Shown: positions 24,531-36,479 of the stretch, one piece after another
How positions within the stretch are numbered: the stretch's first letter is position 1
Layout: each line of letters begins with the position of its first letter
NCBI GenBank assembly: GCA_944470555.2
Contig: OX104127.1
Location: forward strand, 45,808,934-45,872,933
Direction of reading: 5' to 3'
DNA from: Heterobilharzia americana
Taxonomy: Eukaryota; Platyhelminthes; Trematoda; Strigeidida; Schistosomatidae
DNA: 64,000 nucleotides
Position numbers and translations under genes: made by a program
Notes under the pieces: model-generated
The model's database searches: none
What the model was told of the DNA's origin: nothing
What the model saw: the letters and a program-made list of their open reading frames with translations, nothing else

Positions 24531-25387
24531 TGCCAAAAGAAACTCTCGATGGATGAATTTTAATTCCATCTTTAGATTGGAAATATGCTTAACGTAGGGC
24601 TTTAGTAAATATGCTTGCATTTCAGAAGCGGTCGGAGCGTGACGATCTAGTCAATACATCCTCATCTAGGTCTGTAACTCAGACATTCCCTGAATGACTA
24701 TCGATGTAGAAAAAAGTTCGAATACCTACTAACTAAACTTTCACACAGTTAGTCAAGATGATTCTCCGGTGGTTGTAATATGTATCACTTATTTCGTATG
24801 AACACAAAATATTGCCCCGAAAAAATACTGTCACGAATCAATCTAACCAGGCGAAAGTTTGGCTGAAAAAGTCAAACCTAGTTAAAAACCTTATGGATGA
24901 TTTTAAATACGGGGAACTCCAAAGTACTGTACGCTTCAGAAAGAGGAGATGAGGAAAAAAGACAATTAAGTGAGGTGAAAATAGAGCACGGTGTTTTGTT
25001 GTTCTCAGATGTGCCATGTGAACGCCTGTTATTTGTTCTGAGTTCCTGAAGCTTAACACTATATGATACTGAGAAAGAATGTCTTTCTTGACAATATATT
25101 CTAGTGATTTAAAAACTAATAGTGTGACGAGGTGAAAAATCACTCCATGAAATCGAAAAATGGTAGCCTTATAGAGTGGTCTATTATTCTTCAAATTAAT
25201 AAGAGCGTAGATTGTAATGAATTCAACTTATCAGTAGTCTCGGCATAGTAGTTCACTTGCATACTTAAAGAAACTATGGTATTCACAGTCATTTAACACC
25301 ACATTTTTCGTCTTTAACTTACATCTGTTTATATTGTTTGAAGACATAAACAAGGGTTTCCTGGAAACTGCATCGTTTATGACGCGT
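24531..25387. other. No gene seen
   Basis: Unique-looking AT-rich sequence between two retroelements. The minus-strand open frame at 24,838-25,194 has no motif. Confidence 0.45.
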
Positions 25388-25398
25388 ACCATGACTAC
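25388..25398. repeat. Target-site duplication, left
   Basis: accatgactac, identical to 28,625-28,635. Confidence 0.85.
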
Positions 25399-25587
25399 AC
25401 AACCTCGCCTGGTTAACTAGTTCACTAGTTACTAGCCCGTCCTAAGCCCGGGTAAAGAGGGAAGGTTGGGCATAGGGCTAGCAACCCTACCCCGTAAAAC
25501 AAATCTAACCGCTGAAGAAACTTCAAAGCACAAACGAAATATAAAAATAATAACAAAATTATTCCTCGCAGGAATCGGAGAGGCGGA

Positions 25588-26435
25588 ATGACGCCAGTTG
25601 GTGAAAGCCTTCAGAAAGACATTTGGCTGATGTGTCTTCTCTCGATGAAAGCGAAAGTAGACGTGGGGACATGGAATGTCCGCACCATGTTTGAACCCAG
25701 CAAGGCAGCCCAGATCGCAAACGAGATGAAGAGGTGTCACATCGAAGTGCTTGGAATTTGCGAAAGCAGATGGAATGGGAGTGGACTCTCCAAACTGTCA
25801 ACTGGAGAATCAATAATCTACTCCGATATTGTCACCCAGACGACAACCACGAGCACACTGAGTTTTGGAGTGGCTATCATGATGTCCCCAAGAGCACTGA
25901 AGGCTCTCATGCAGTGGGAACCAATCTCCTCCAGGATCATGACAGCAAGGTTCAACTCAAAAGGAAGGAAGGTCACAATCATCCAATGCTACCCTACACG
26001 CCTACAAATAATGCAGAGCAAGAGAAGAAGGAGGAATTCTACAGACAACTGCAATCAACACTGGACAAGACTCAGTTGGCGATATCAAAACTCATTCTGA
26101 TGGGCGACATGAATGCCAAACTGGGAGCAGACAACACAGGAAGGGAACTAACCATGGGTTGAGAAGCGCTCGGTGAGATGATGAACGAGAATGGAGAATT
26201 GTTTTCAGAATTCTGTGCATTCAACGATTTGGTGATTGGAAGCAGTGTGTTCAAGCACAAGGATATCCACAAAGCGATATGGATTTCACCAGATGGACAC
26301 ACTAAAAATCAAATCGACTTTATCTCAATCTCAAGAAAATGGAGACGCAGTCTACTTGACACAAGGTCAAGAAGAGGAGCAGATGTGGGTTCACACCACT
26401 CACTGTCTAGTGCAAGAACTTTCAAATCAAGTTGA
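25588..26435 (+). pseudogene. Family B AP endonuclease domain
   Basis: The likely start is ATG 25,588. The frame gives DVGTWNVRTM near 25,665 (the N-terminal Asn motif) and EVLGICESRWNGSG near 25,745 (catalytic Glu). A frameshift near 25,990 moves the rest to other frames: YRQLQSTLDKT, then LILMGDMNAKLGADNTG near 26,100 (Asp/Asn motif), an in-frame TGA at 26,159-26,161, then KNQIDFISIS near 26,310 and the SDH-region remnant near 26,390, where the Asp is lost (GSHHS). It would nick target DNA for target-primed reverse transcription. The disruptions make it non-functional. Confidence 0.8.
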
Positions 26436-26999
26436 AAGCCTTCAGAGAAGTTGGTGATAGATCACAGTTCAAGTCAACACCCGAACAGAAACTGAAGGAC
26501 AAAACTAAAAAGGACATCACGTCAGCCATCAGAACAAAATGAGAGACGTTGAGCAACATCCCTGGAGGATCGGGCGTGGAAGAACACTGGAACTCTTTGA
26601 AAGAGATGCATAACCGTATTAGGGAGGAAGAGGAAACAAGACAAGGAATGGATCTCGACGGGCACATGGAAGCTGATAGAGGAGAGGAGGATGGTGAAGC
26701 AGAGGATGAACCAGTGCAAGGATGCACAACGAGAAGAGGAACTGAGTACAAGGTATAAAACACTGGACAAAGAAGTGAAGAAGAGTGCACCGAAAGACAA
26801 AAGACACTTCCATGACACATTGGCAAGTGAAGCAGAACAGGCTGCTGGTAGGAGAGACCTGACAACATTATATCAAATAACCAGATTACTATCTGGGGAG
26901 AGATCAATACAGATGAAACCAATAAAAGATGATGAGGGAAATCTAATTACCAAGGAAGAGAAATAAAGGAAATGGTGGGCTGACCACTTCAAGAAGCTC

Positions 27000-28386
27000 T
27001 TGAATCGACCACTGCCTGCACTTCGTCAAGAAATACCATCTACAGCCACAGAACTACAAGTGAACACAAGCCCTCCGACAAGAATCGAAGTTCTGAACAC
27101 CATAAAGTTACTGAAATGCAGGAAAGTAGCAGGACCAGACGGGATCCCGCCAGAAGCACTGAAAACAGACGCAGGGACAACAGTGGACATGCTCACACCA
27201 CTATTGCAGAAGGTGTGGAAGGAAGATAAGGTACCTGGCGATTGGAAGTAGGGTTACCTTGTCAAACTGCTGAAGAAGGGAGACCTCAGTGTTTGCAAGA
27301 ACTGGCGCGGAATCACTCTGCTGCCCACCCAGAGCAAGCAAAATATTAGCCGCATCATCCTGGAGAGGCTGAAGGATGATCTGGATTCAAAACTATGACC
27401 GGAACAGGCAGGCTTCAGGAAGTACGGACCAAATTGCAACGCTTCGCATCATCATAGAACAAAGTATACAATGGCAGTCAACTCTCTACCTCAACTTTGA
27501 GAAGGCCTTTGACAGCGTCGACCGAGAGGTAATTTTGAAACCGCTTCAATACTACGAATACCGCAAACCTTTATCAGCCTCATTCAACAACTATATGAAG
27601 ACGCCATATGCCAAGTGATTCACAGTGGGAAGCTCAGTGATGCCTTCGAAGTGAAGCGAAGACATGAGTGAAACAAGGTTGCCTACCATCCCCCATGATA
27701 TTCCTGATTGTGGTCGACTGGATCATGCAGCAAACAGTGGGGAGCGAGAAGAGGGGGATACACTGGACTGCGGAAAAGAACCTAGAAGATCTGGATTTCG
27801 CCGATGACTTGTGCCTGATGTCACACAAACTTGAAGATCTACAGGCGAAAACTAACAAGTTGGCAGAAGAGGCAGGGCAGCGAAGATGGGACTTCAAGTG
27901 AATATAGAGAAGACAGAGGTGATGAAGATACCACACCAACAACTCCAACAACAACAACAAACTCCAATCACCATAAACGGGAGAAACATAAAGGAAGTAA
28001 CCTCCTTCACCTATCTAGGAAGCACTGTTTCAACTACAGGTGACATAGACGAGGATGTCAGAGCCAGGATCGGAGAAGAAAGACAGGCGTTCATTAGCCT
28101 GAAACCAGTGTGGAGATCTTCTGCACTCAGCACAAAGCACAAGAGCAGGATTTTCAACTCCAACGTCAAGTCAGTGCTTCTATATGGTTCAGAGACTTGG
28201 CGCGTTACGAAAGGGATTTCCGATAAACCACGGACATTCATCAACAACTGCTTACGCTCGTTACTGAAGATCAGATGGTCAAAAAGAATAAGGAACAAGG
28301 AGCTCTGGGAACGAACCAGCCAAGTACCTACCCCCCAACAAATATGCAGAAGGAAGTGGAGATGGATTGGATTGGGCATACACTGA
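27000..28386 (+). pseudogene. Family B reverse transcriptase domain
   Basis: RT motifs in order across several frames: KVAGPDGIPPEALK near 27,125, GDWK followed by a TAG at 27,249-27,251, LLKKGDLSVCKNWRGITLL near 27,265, FEKAFDSVDREV near 27,500, GCLPSPMIFLIVVDW near 27,680, DLDFADDLCLMS near 27,790 (the FADD catalytic box is intact), EVTSFTYLGSTVS near 27,990, LLYGSETWRVTK near 28,180 and WRWIGLGIH near 28,360. A Gln repeat (QQLQQQQQ) sits near 27,940. At least five frame breaks. Compared with the 59-62 kb copy it also lacks about 14 bases near 26,608 in the linker. Confidence 0.8.
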
Positions 28387-28624
28387 GAAGGCCGACTGGG
28401 GACATATCGCGCGTCAGGCCAGTTACTCGAGTGGAATCCCCATGGGAAGCGACGAGTTGGACATCCGAGGGTGACATGGAGAAGGTCGTGCAAGGAGGAA
28501 ATGAAAACTTCTAGGCTGTCGTGGAGCCAGGTTGAAAAAATTTCAGAGAACAGAGTTCACTGGAGACGTGCTACTGAAGCCCTATGTTCCATTAGGAACC
28601 CAAGGGACTAATAATAATATGATA

Positions 28625-28635
28625 ACCATGACTAC
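28625..28635. repeat. Target-site duplication, right
   Basis: accatgactac, identical to 25,388-25,398. Confidence 0.85.
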
Positions 28636-29800
28636 GCGAATGCAAAATTAATTGTCCAAAATCAACTTTATCATTAATAATACGATTTACAAACCATGTG
28701 CAAATATTACTACTAGTATGGGACATGACACATGTTGCAAATAAATCTTAGGCGAGGTAATAAGTTCGTCTGTATGGTTCTATATGAGGGCTAGTAAAGG
28801 TTCAATAATGAACAATTGTTGGTACTCAGTCAGCAACTGAAGATGGCCACCTCTGTCTGTCGGCCAATGGTCTTAGCCAGCATCACGCTTGAGTGCGCTA
28901 TGGATACTGTCATACTCAGTGCACTTATGAAGCGCAGTTCCTGATTTCTTAATTATTTTCTGTTTTAAGTGCATTGTAAGGATTTTTAAGTATGTAACCG
29001 CATTCTATTACAAAAAAGGTACGCCAAACCGAAAGGCTTCCGAAATATGTTATGTATGATCTATGCTAATAAGCCCGTAAGCAAAGGTAAAGTGGTTCTT
29101 CAAAAACACCATACGCACATTCGATACTTCAGTAACTGAGGTACCATAGACAATTTCGGGGTCAATAACGGATGCAACTGGGATCTTTTGACACTCTCTG
29201 AGGGTATATTGGGCATCTCCGCGTGCGCCCTAATGATTTTTATAGAATTTTAACTAATACTTTCATGGTATACTATGGGAGTTTTAGGCAGGTAGCATAC
29301 ATATGCTACCTGGGATCATCTAATTGGTGGGCTAAACCTAGAACACGGGAACTGCCCACGTGACTCAAAGATAAACAAAGAAATTGTTACGAACTAATAA
29401 CTAAACTGCCATTCAACTCGAAAGTGCACCTAACCAGAAAATTGAAGCCTCTAAACCGTAAGCCAAACTTGAAATCCCGCCTTAAGCATTATGCTTCCAA
29501 TTTTTTCGAATTTCGTATTTACATTAAAGAACCTCAAGTTCACTTAACGGAATAGTGACAAGAAAATATAGTCCCATATTATTGAATGCACCCTGCAGCA
29601 AATCTGAGGTAAAATCTCACTTTGACGGAATAAATGAAGTGTAATTCAACTTATATAAGCCAATTAATTTCTTCGCATCCACCTCTAGGTCTTGGAGGAC
29701 GGTTCCAGGTCTTCAAAGGGTTGCGATGCGGGAAACCTACGCACTCACCTCCTGTAGCTACGGTAGACGCAAGGGGGGGTGTTGATTAGATTTGTAGTTT
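28636..29800. other. No gene seen
   Basis: Unique-looking sequence; no coding frame or repeat recognised up to the solo LTR. Confidence 0.4.
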
Positions 29801-30144
29801 TTTAGGAATTGTCCTTGTGCGAAGTTGACGGACGCAGAGGCCAATCACCAATTATTCGCACTTGCAATATACCCACGAATACGAGACCAGGGAAGGACAA
29901 AATGGCGCGGTCAGATAGGAATTGTGTATCTGCGGGGTCGTGCCTAAATGCTGACGTGTTCCAACTAGCTGTCTAGAGAGTCGGTTGCGGGCAGTGCAAC
30001 GTGACACGGCAGAGTGCCGAATGGCCTGATGCTTGGCTGTGCGCCTTCAGCCTGGAGAGTCTGATAAAAATGCGTAGGTCGGCATCAATGTTGGGTCTCG
30101 TCGAACCCTAGGCTGTCGATTTTTGAGGGGTGTGTGGAGCTGCA
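29801..30144 (-). mobile_element. Solo LTR, 40 kb Gypsy family
   Basis: The minus strand matches the LTRs at 40,207 and 42,846 end to end. Its 5' end is TGCAGCTCCACAC and its 3' end ccttggacaattcctaaa in reverse complement, with diagnostic blocks agcctagggttcgac and gaccttgatagt-like in between. No internal element sequence adjoins it, so it is probably a recombination product. Flanking tetramers gttt and gttg are not an exact duplication. Confidence 0.68.
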
Positions 30145-30198
30145 GTTGTGTGACTTGTCTTGGGACATGTGCGAATGGGTTCCTCAGCTCTCGTCTCC

Positions 30199-33100
30199 CT
30201 AAACAGTTGTCTGGGCTGGCAGCAAAACGAAGGTAAGAAGCATGAAAAGATGTTCAGCGAAAATGAGTGAAGGTGAATGAAATGATACAAGCTGAAAGGA
30301 AACGGAACGAAAGGGAAGGAGAGACCTAGATCGACTCAAGGAAGACAGGAAGGACAAATGTGATGTAGAGAACCTTAATAAAATTGGATGAGGTCGTGGA
30401 GTCAGAGGAAGTAGAGGGATCAAGTAAGATTGCGGGGGTATTTTAACTGGGGGCGTGACGTTTAACAGGGGAGTATGAGGCCGGGTCAAGTTGGTGACGA
30501 CAGGGGCAGCGCAAAAAATTGGTATATGGTTGACTGTCGTGGATTGTGTGGAATTATATGGTAACATGGAACAGCTGGGTGAGCGTAGTCCATGCACCAC
30601 TGCAAAACTTTTCAGCCTCCTCTTGAAGCTGTCAACCGATAGATAAGTAGCAGTTTCGACAGGCGATGGGTTCCACTGGCTAAAAACTCGGAGAGCGAAA
30701 AAGTGTTGGTGCACGCATGTTTTCACCCCTTGGTGAATGAAGCTGTTCGTGCTAACAAGAGGTTTACACATTCACCGTTAGGTATGGTGACTTATGTCTC
30801 TTACTATTTTGTTGGCCGTGGACATGTCGCCACACAACCTACGGCAAATAGGGGAGCACATCACTAGTACCTTCAACCTTTCCTCAGAGAGATTTTGCAG
30901 CGTTTTCCCGAACCTGTTTGTTGCATGCCTCTGGATTTCTCCGGGACGTTCGTGCCTCGTTTTACATATGTTCGTGAGGTGTAGTAGGCCCCCAAATGAG
31001 ATCATGTATATGTCTCATAGGTCTTCAGAAAAAGCTCCCGAGTGACAATGCCTAGATGCCGGCACACTAAGCATACTTCTGAGTTGGCTCTGAAGGCAAC
31101 TCCTGGATAATTGGAACAGGTGTTCGTCATTTTGGTCAGGATCAGCTCTGGGTCTTTCATCGTGGTCTTGTGGGAAACTTGCGTATCACGGAAAGGGTAC
31201 GATGCTTTCTGCTAGTCGAAAAAACATGGTACGGCGTTCATCCAGGTCACATTTCAGTCCTTTGTTATCCACCCGAACTGCAATGAATCTGAGATCACCC
31301 TGTAGTGTGCTTGATTCTGTCCCGGACGTTGAAGCTCTCAGTAACTTGATGTCGTTTGCTCATACGGGAGTCAGGAAGCTGGAACCCGCCGAAACCTCAA
31401 CCTTGTTAGCTTGCAAATGACATTTGCAAGTGAAACTGTATCTATCGCCTTGGTGAAGTATTCGAAAATCACATAAAAAAGGAAGTGGAGGTTGCACATT
31501 ACGTCCAGTCGTCGCTGGCCGCCAGAAGGTTCAAAGCGCTACTCATTCAGAAACCGTATTGGGCATCACTTACTGGCCACCTTATGGCCAGGTATTCTTT
31601 AATTTGGTAGTCTACTAGGCTCCCAGTTGATTTCGACAGCAGTAGCAGAGGTGTTGCGGATCGACAGCATCTCGGATTGTATCTGCTTTCACACTCAAAG
31701 GAAAAAGGGACAGTGGCACATTTCCACCCTCGTGGAAGCATCTGTTTGTCGAAAGATTGTTGGAACAGGTAATGGAGCTGATCACACCCACAATCGAACA
31801 CCGTTTCAACTCAGATAGCCAAATGTCATCGCATCCCAGTGACTTTGCCACGCAGAGCTCTGACAGCTTTTCGAGGAACACAACTGGAGTTATCTGGATC
31901 CCACGCAAACTTGCATCGGGTGGGGTCTAAGTTTGTTCAGGTAGTTGGTCGTTTTGGTACGGGAGCGGAAAGTTTACTTGTGTGCTGGGGGTGACACTAA
32001 AATAAATAAATAAGTGAATAAACGTTCTGTTCCCACATTAAAAAAACTTAACATGAGGGAAGCCAGCTTGCAGGCTTCATCGCGTTGATACATCTCAAAA
32101 TATCTACCAGACTACGAATCTCCGGCGGTACAGACAGAACGTCATTAAACTCTACTGGTTTGCTATTTAGTAATATAACAATCTGTTCCTTAGAATAATC
32201 TTCAGTTTTTAGCTTTGCTAACCACAAAGGACCCATTTATACGATCTGAAGTATCAATAAAGTATCCATAGTTATATAACCAAGGTGTATGTCTATATCA
32301 TTGCATTTCCAGGTCAACATGTCACGTTTAAAGGTAACAGAAATCAATTCCACCAGCAATATTTGTTGTATTGGATTGATTTATACGTTGAAATGTTCAA
32401 CAGTCTAATGGCAGTATTTATGTATAGGCTTCAGGTACCTCTTGTATTAGCGTAAGCAGCATTATTCAAGGGGTGTATTTGTTTTATCTTAACCCTAATA
32501 TGAAAAGATCACTTGACACACAGTGCTAGAAAATATGTGGTGTGGAGCCACTGTAGGTCGCGTCCCGAGCCGACAGGTAAATTGCTTGCTAGTTTAATCA
32601 TTTGTTCAGAATTTCTCTGCTACTTATACTATTGGGAAAATTTAATCGGTTCGCCACAAACAAAAGTCATGACCAATAGGTTGGTTAATCGTGAGGATGG
32701 TCCAGAATTCGCGAAAGAGTGAGAGCAGTCCGATAATTACTGGAGCCAGTGGGCGGGTATTACTTCCACAAAGTAGTTATGTTCAGACTGAATTTGAGCA
32801 TCAAATGTCGACATGGAGCTGTCTCTGCAAATGGGGAAAGAAAGGAGATTCAGCAATCACCGGGAATTCTCCCCGTTCAGACCTCCCATAAAATGAGCTT
32901 CCTGGCTAGTTGAACTTTATCGTCAATATTAATCGATGTACAGTTTCCGGGTTTGCCCAGGCTCATGGGCAAGATTTACCTCTGATGACCTCTTGTTCCT
33001 CCTCATCCTGATGATTCATCGACCCATTCGCGCCACATATGCTTATGATCCGACTTTTCCTCACAGCAAAGCCAAGCTTCCCTCTTGGCTCATTGCCTCG

Positions 33101-34450
33101 TTTCAGGTACGAGGTCTGCTCCTTTGGTATTGCTGTGGCCACTAGGACATTCTTTACGATGGCCATATTGATGATGTTCCCCACTTGTCCCTGTCGTTGG
33201 CCGACCGGAAAAGTGCCCCACTCATGATGTTGACAGACGTTGGTTCCTTACCACGCAGTTCGCCCTTCTCTAGCAAAGAAAGGGGCAAGGTCCATCCCAA
33301 TGTGGCTGTTCACTAATTAACGGATGAAACACTACCACACCAAGATCGCCGCTGCCAAGACGTGTTTTCCGCTAGCATATAGTTGGTGACAAAAAGGTAG
33401 TCCAGTGTGACTGTCTCTCCGCTCCACCCGCAGTGGGTGTTATCGCCAATATGGTTGTGTCACCCAGCCTTTCGTGACGTTGAGCAGGTTATAGTCGAAC
33501 GCCGGGCTGGAGATTACCCCGTCCTACATGAGGCTGAGAATTCCAGCATTACTGCCTCTCGTAAGCCATGCGCTATAATCCTCATCGAAGAAACTACTTT
33601 GAGCGGTTGTCGGTTCTGTTCCACGTTACTGGTAGGAGTTCGGTAGAATGCATCATCAGACATTTGGTGTGTAGGACAGCGAGGTGTCACCAGGAGGCGT
33701 CTCAAGGTTCTGATGGCAAGGTTTTTAGTAGCTTGCTCATTGTTGACATGTCCACTCATAAGCACTGCCACTCAGCCCCCCGCGTTGCTTTCTCTGTCTC
33801 TTCTGAACAGACGTATGAAGTATATGCCGGTTTCCTTGTGGCTGATAGCAGGTGATAACTAGGTTTCTTTGAGGATCACAATCTTCGTAGCAGGATAAGA
33901 ACGGAGAAATCGTAATTCCGTCATCTTGACTCTAGGTCACCCCACACTGCCATAAAGACACTTGGAGGGGCTTTTCACGACACGGGATGTTTTAGTGGTG
34001 GTGGGCTGTAGTGGGCCGTGAGTAACGGCAAAGGTCGTCACTACCTAGCCACTTCTAGTAGGACCAGCCCGGTCAGGTTTTTCCTACAAGTGTTTCCGGA
34101 GTCGTTCTTGAGTCAGACACCGTCCTGTCTGTTCACCGTAATGGTAATCCCAGTACAAGCAGTGACCGCCAGTTGCTGTTGCCGCAACAGCGAACGCCTC
34201 CCATGGCGTTGCCCTCAGCTGTGTACCCTATTCACGATGCTGTGGTTAGAAGCTCTCAGCATCAGAAGCTAGTAGCTATCAATCTACGTGACGCAAGTGA
34301 TGTCAGATGTAGGAGACACGTGAACCTGACCGTCACTACCGCCTCCACTTCATCGAACATCATCCTTGCTGACAACCACTGACATTTACGGACACCGTGA
34401 GTATACTTTTCAGCTAGCACACCCGGTGTTGGTTCCACTGTGCTATGGAT
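30199..34450 (-). pseudogene. CR1-like non-LTR retrotransposon remnant
   Basis: Read on the minus strand, broken frames give an endonuclease (VITCYQPQGNRH near 33,860 and TLDYLFVTN near 33,400). The RT follows: LSELCVAKSLGCDDIWLSEL near 31,860, FDKQMLPRGWKCATVPF near 31,730, YLAIRWPVSDAQYGF near 31,570, the palm motif remnant EYFTKAIDTVS near 31,450, and ANDIKLLRAS near 31,345, where FADD has become xAND. The C-terminal block ERLKVLVMCSPICRRLCGDM lies near 30,850 and FFALRVFSQWNPSP with SVDSFKRRLKSF near 30,700-30,610. A 190-codon open stretch (30,199-30,771) remains. The motifs are of the CR1/Jockey type rather than RTE. The 5' limit is a guess. Confidence 0.7.
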
Positions 34451-36479
34451 AACCATATTTGCTGTTCTTAAAGTGTGGGGCCCCTATTGTGATACGCTAT
34501 CGGCCGACCCTTGACGATGAAGCCTAACCTCAATTCACGGTGATCTACCGATGACCAGTGTGTATGTGTGTGTGTTTGTGTGTGACAAAAAGGGAATCCT
34601 TCTGCCTTCATAGTCTAGCTGAGGGTTATGCTGGTCGGTGGAGGCTCACCGGAGGCGAATGGCTGTCTTTGTGAAGCCGCCATGATTTTCCCGCCACGTT
34701 GCCTAGTCCTGGTGTACAACATGCCATTTTTTCCTGTTGCTCATCAAGCAGCCCTTTTTTCTCAAGAAGTCGGTCAAGATGTGCAGAAACGTGAGATAAG
34801 ATGATGGAGTTTGACCCGTAACAGACATTCTTGTCATCGCGTACAGTGGGTGGGGTTTTAAAAAGATGTAGTTTTTTACACCTTAACCCGTTTTTCGGAT
34901 TGTACAGCAGGATTAAGCAGTGAAGAAACTTTAGGGTTTGAGGCCAATGTCATCAGCCTAGCGGCCAGCGGTCTTTTAGCTGTTTCTGGACAACTGACAT
35001 GCGTGACTGTTGGCTGAATTTACTGTCTTGTTTCTTCGGCTGTCACGCGCGGTAGTGGTTCTTGCAGGTGTTAGGATTCCAGTAGCCATCACAGTATACT
35101 TGAAACTCTTCCTACGTCAGTCCGTAGCTGGAGGTGCCCTCATGCGCCACTGCCAGCCGATGTACCAGATCTACATGCAACGGTGATTTGTCACTGGTGC
35201 GTACCATTGATTTGGTACCTCTTTATCACATCGAAAGTGCGCTCACTTGTTTCAGGCTCTAAACTCAAAGGCTGATAGGCAGAAGGCTAACGTTATGGGG
35301 AGTCTGAGCATAAAGAACTCTTATCGACTGGAGATCAGTGAATCTTTTAGGGCCACCTCCAACACAAGTAAACCTTCCGCCCCCATACCAAAACAGCCAA
35401 CTACCCGAACAACCTCCGAAATAACCGCAGCGGCAGTGCCCGACTGGAGGAAGTACCGAGCAGCCACATTACGCTTCGCAAGGCCCTCTGGTCGAACTCA
35501 TGCAGTCGCGTGACGGCCCATGAGGAGCTGTTGTCAGAATGGGTGACACCCATGACCGATTCACTTTATGCAGGCAGTTGCGATTTTAACTACTTTGGGT
35601 CAACCAGGTTGGGATTTGGATATTGCCGTGGGCGTGGCCTGCAACCAGATCATAGAGTTGTCGATGGTGGATGACTCTTCGAAGAGTTTCGAGGTTGAGG
35701 AGTTCCCTAGTGACGAACTGCGTAGTTGCGGATAACCGAGGTGTTCTAGGTATTTTAAAAATCTTTTTCATAGCCACTGGTCAGCAGTTATTTGAAGTTG
35801 AAATTCAACCCACTTTGGAGGTTGTTGTTGCCATTCCGGTTTTCCATGGCTGTGAGAAGTTGCTACAGCATGACAGCAGTGCACTATATGCCGTGATAAA
35901 TTCAGCACATTTTTAGCTACATTAGGCGTGCCACGATTTCAGCATCTGGGCCGATGACATACGGTTCTGCTAACTTTCAATAGGCGGTTCTGAGTGTTTA
36001 CTGCACATTAGGCGACAGCAATAATAATAATGATAATAATTTATTCCTGAATTTACGGGTGCATACCACTTTTGCAGATATAGCTATAACATTCAGTGGT
36101 GGTCACGCGCTCATGGATATCGCTTCCACCCCAGGAAACTCCAGCGTATTCAATAGCCATTTCTCATAGTGAGTGGTAGTCACGCCCAGCATTTATTTCG
36201 CCGATGTGTAGAAGCGGCAGTTTTCAACTTCAGAAGGTTTTTAGTGTATCAAAAAGAAACTTTATGGCCATCAGTGAACCGCAATACCTAAGCAATGGTG
36301 GATGGTATGACATATTGATTCAGCCGAGTGTCACGCTGGTCTCCGGCCTTAATAGACCCCTCATAAGCAGTGGGTATCTCGAGGCTGCAAAGCGCGGATC
36401 AGGGTGGTCGTCAGAGTTTTATTGGCATACCTCACAGTCGCATGCCAAGAAACAGTGAGTGGAAGCTGGAGTGATATCA
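34451..36479. other. Repeat-like region without assigned gene
   Basis: Includes a GT-rich run at 34,557-34,584 and an AAT-type run at 36,019-36,041 that could be the tail of a non-LTR element. Short open frames at 35,247 and 35,671 carry no recognised motif. Confidence 0.35.

Larger units (their letters stand above)
25399..28624 (+). mobile_element. Full-length RTE-like retrotransposon, family B, with target duplication
   Basis: A complete insertion of 3,226 bases, the usual size for the RTE clade. It begins caacctcgcctggtt, the same 5' end as the minus copy at 62,478. It ends in a short TAA-type tail (gggactaataataatatgat). An 11-base duplication, accatgactac, flanks it at 25,388-25,398 and 28,625-28,635. 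Order: 5' UTR, AP endonuclease, linker, reverse transcriptase, 3' UTR, as in RTE elements with one ORF. Multiple frameshifts and stops inactivate it. Confidence 0.88.

Noticed and set aside
30199..30771. 190-codon minus-strand ORF as a host gene
   Set aside because: Its start matches the conserved C-terminal block of CR1/Jockey-type RT (FFALRVFSQWNPSP, SVDSFKRRLK), and it follows other RT blocks on the same strand.
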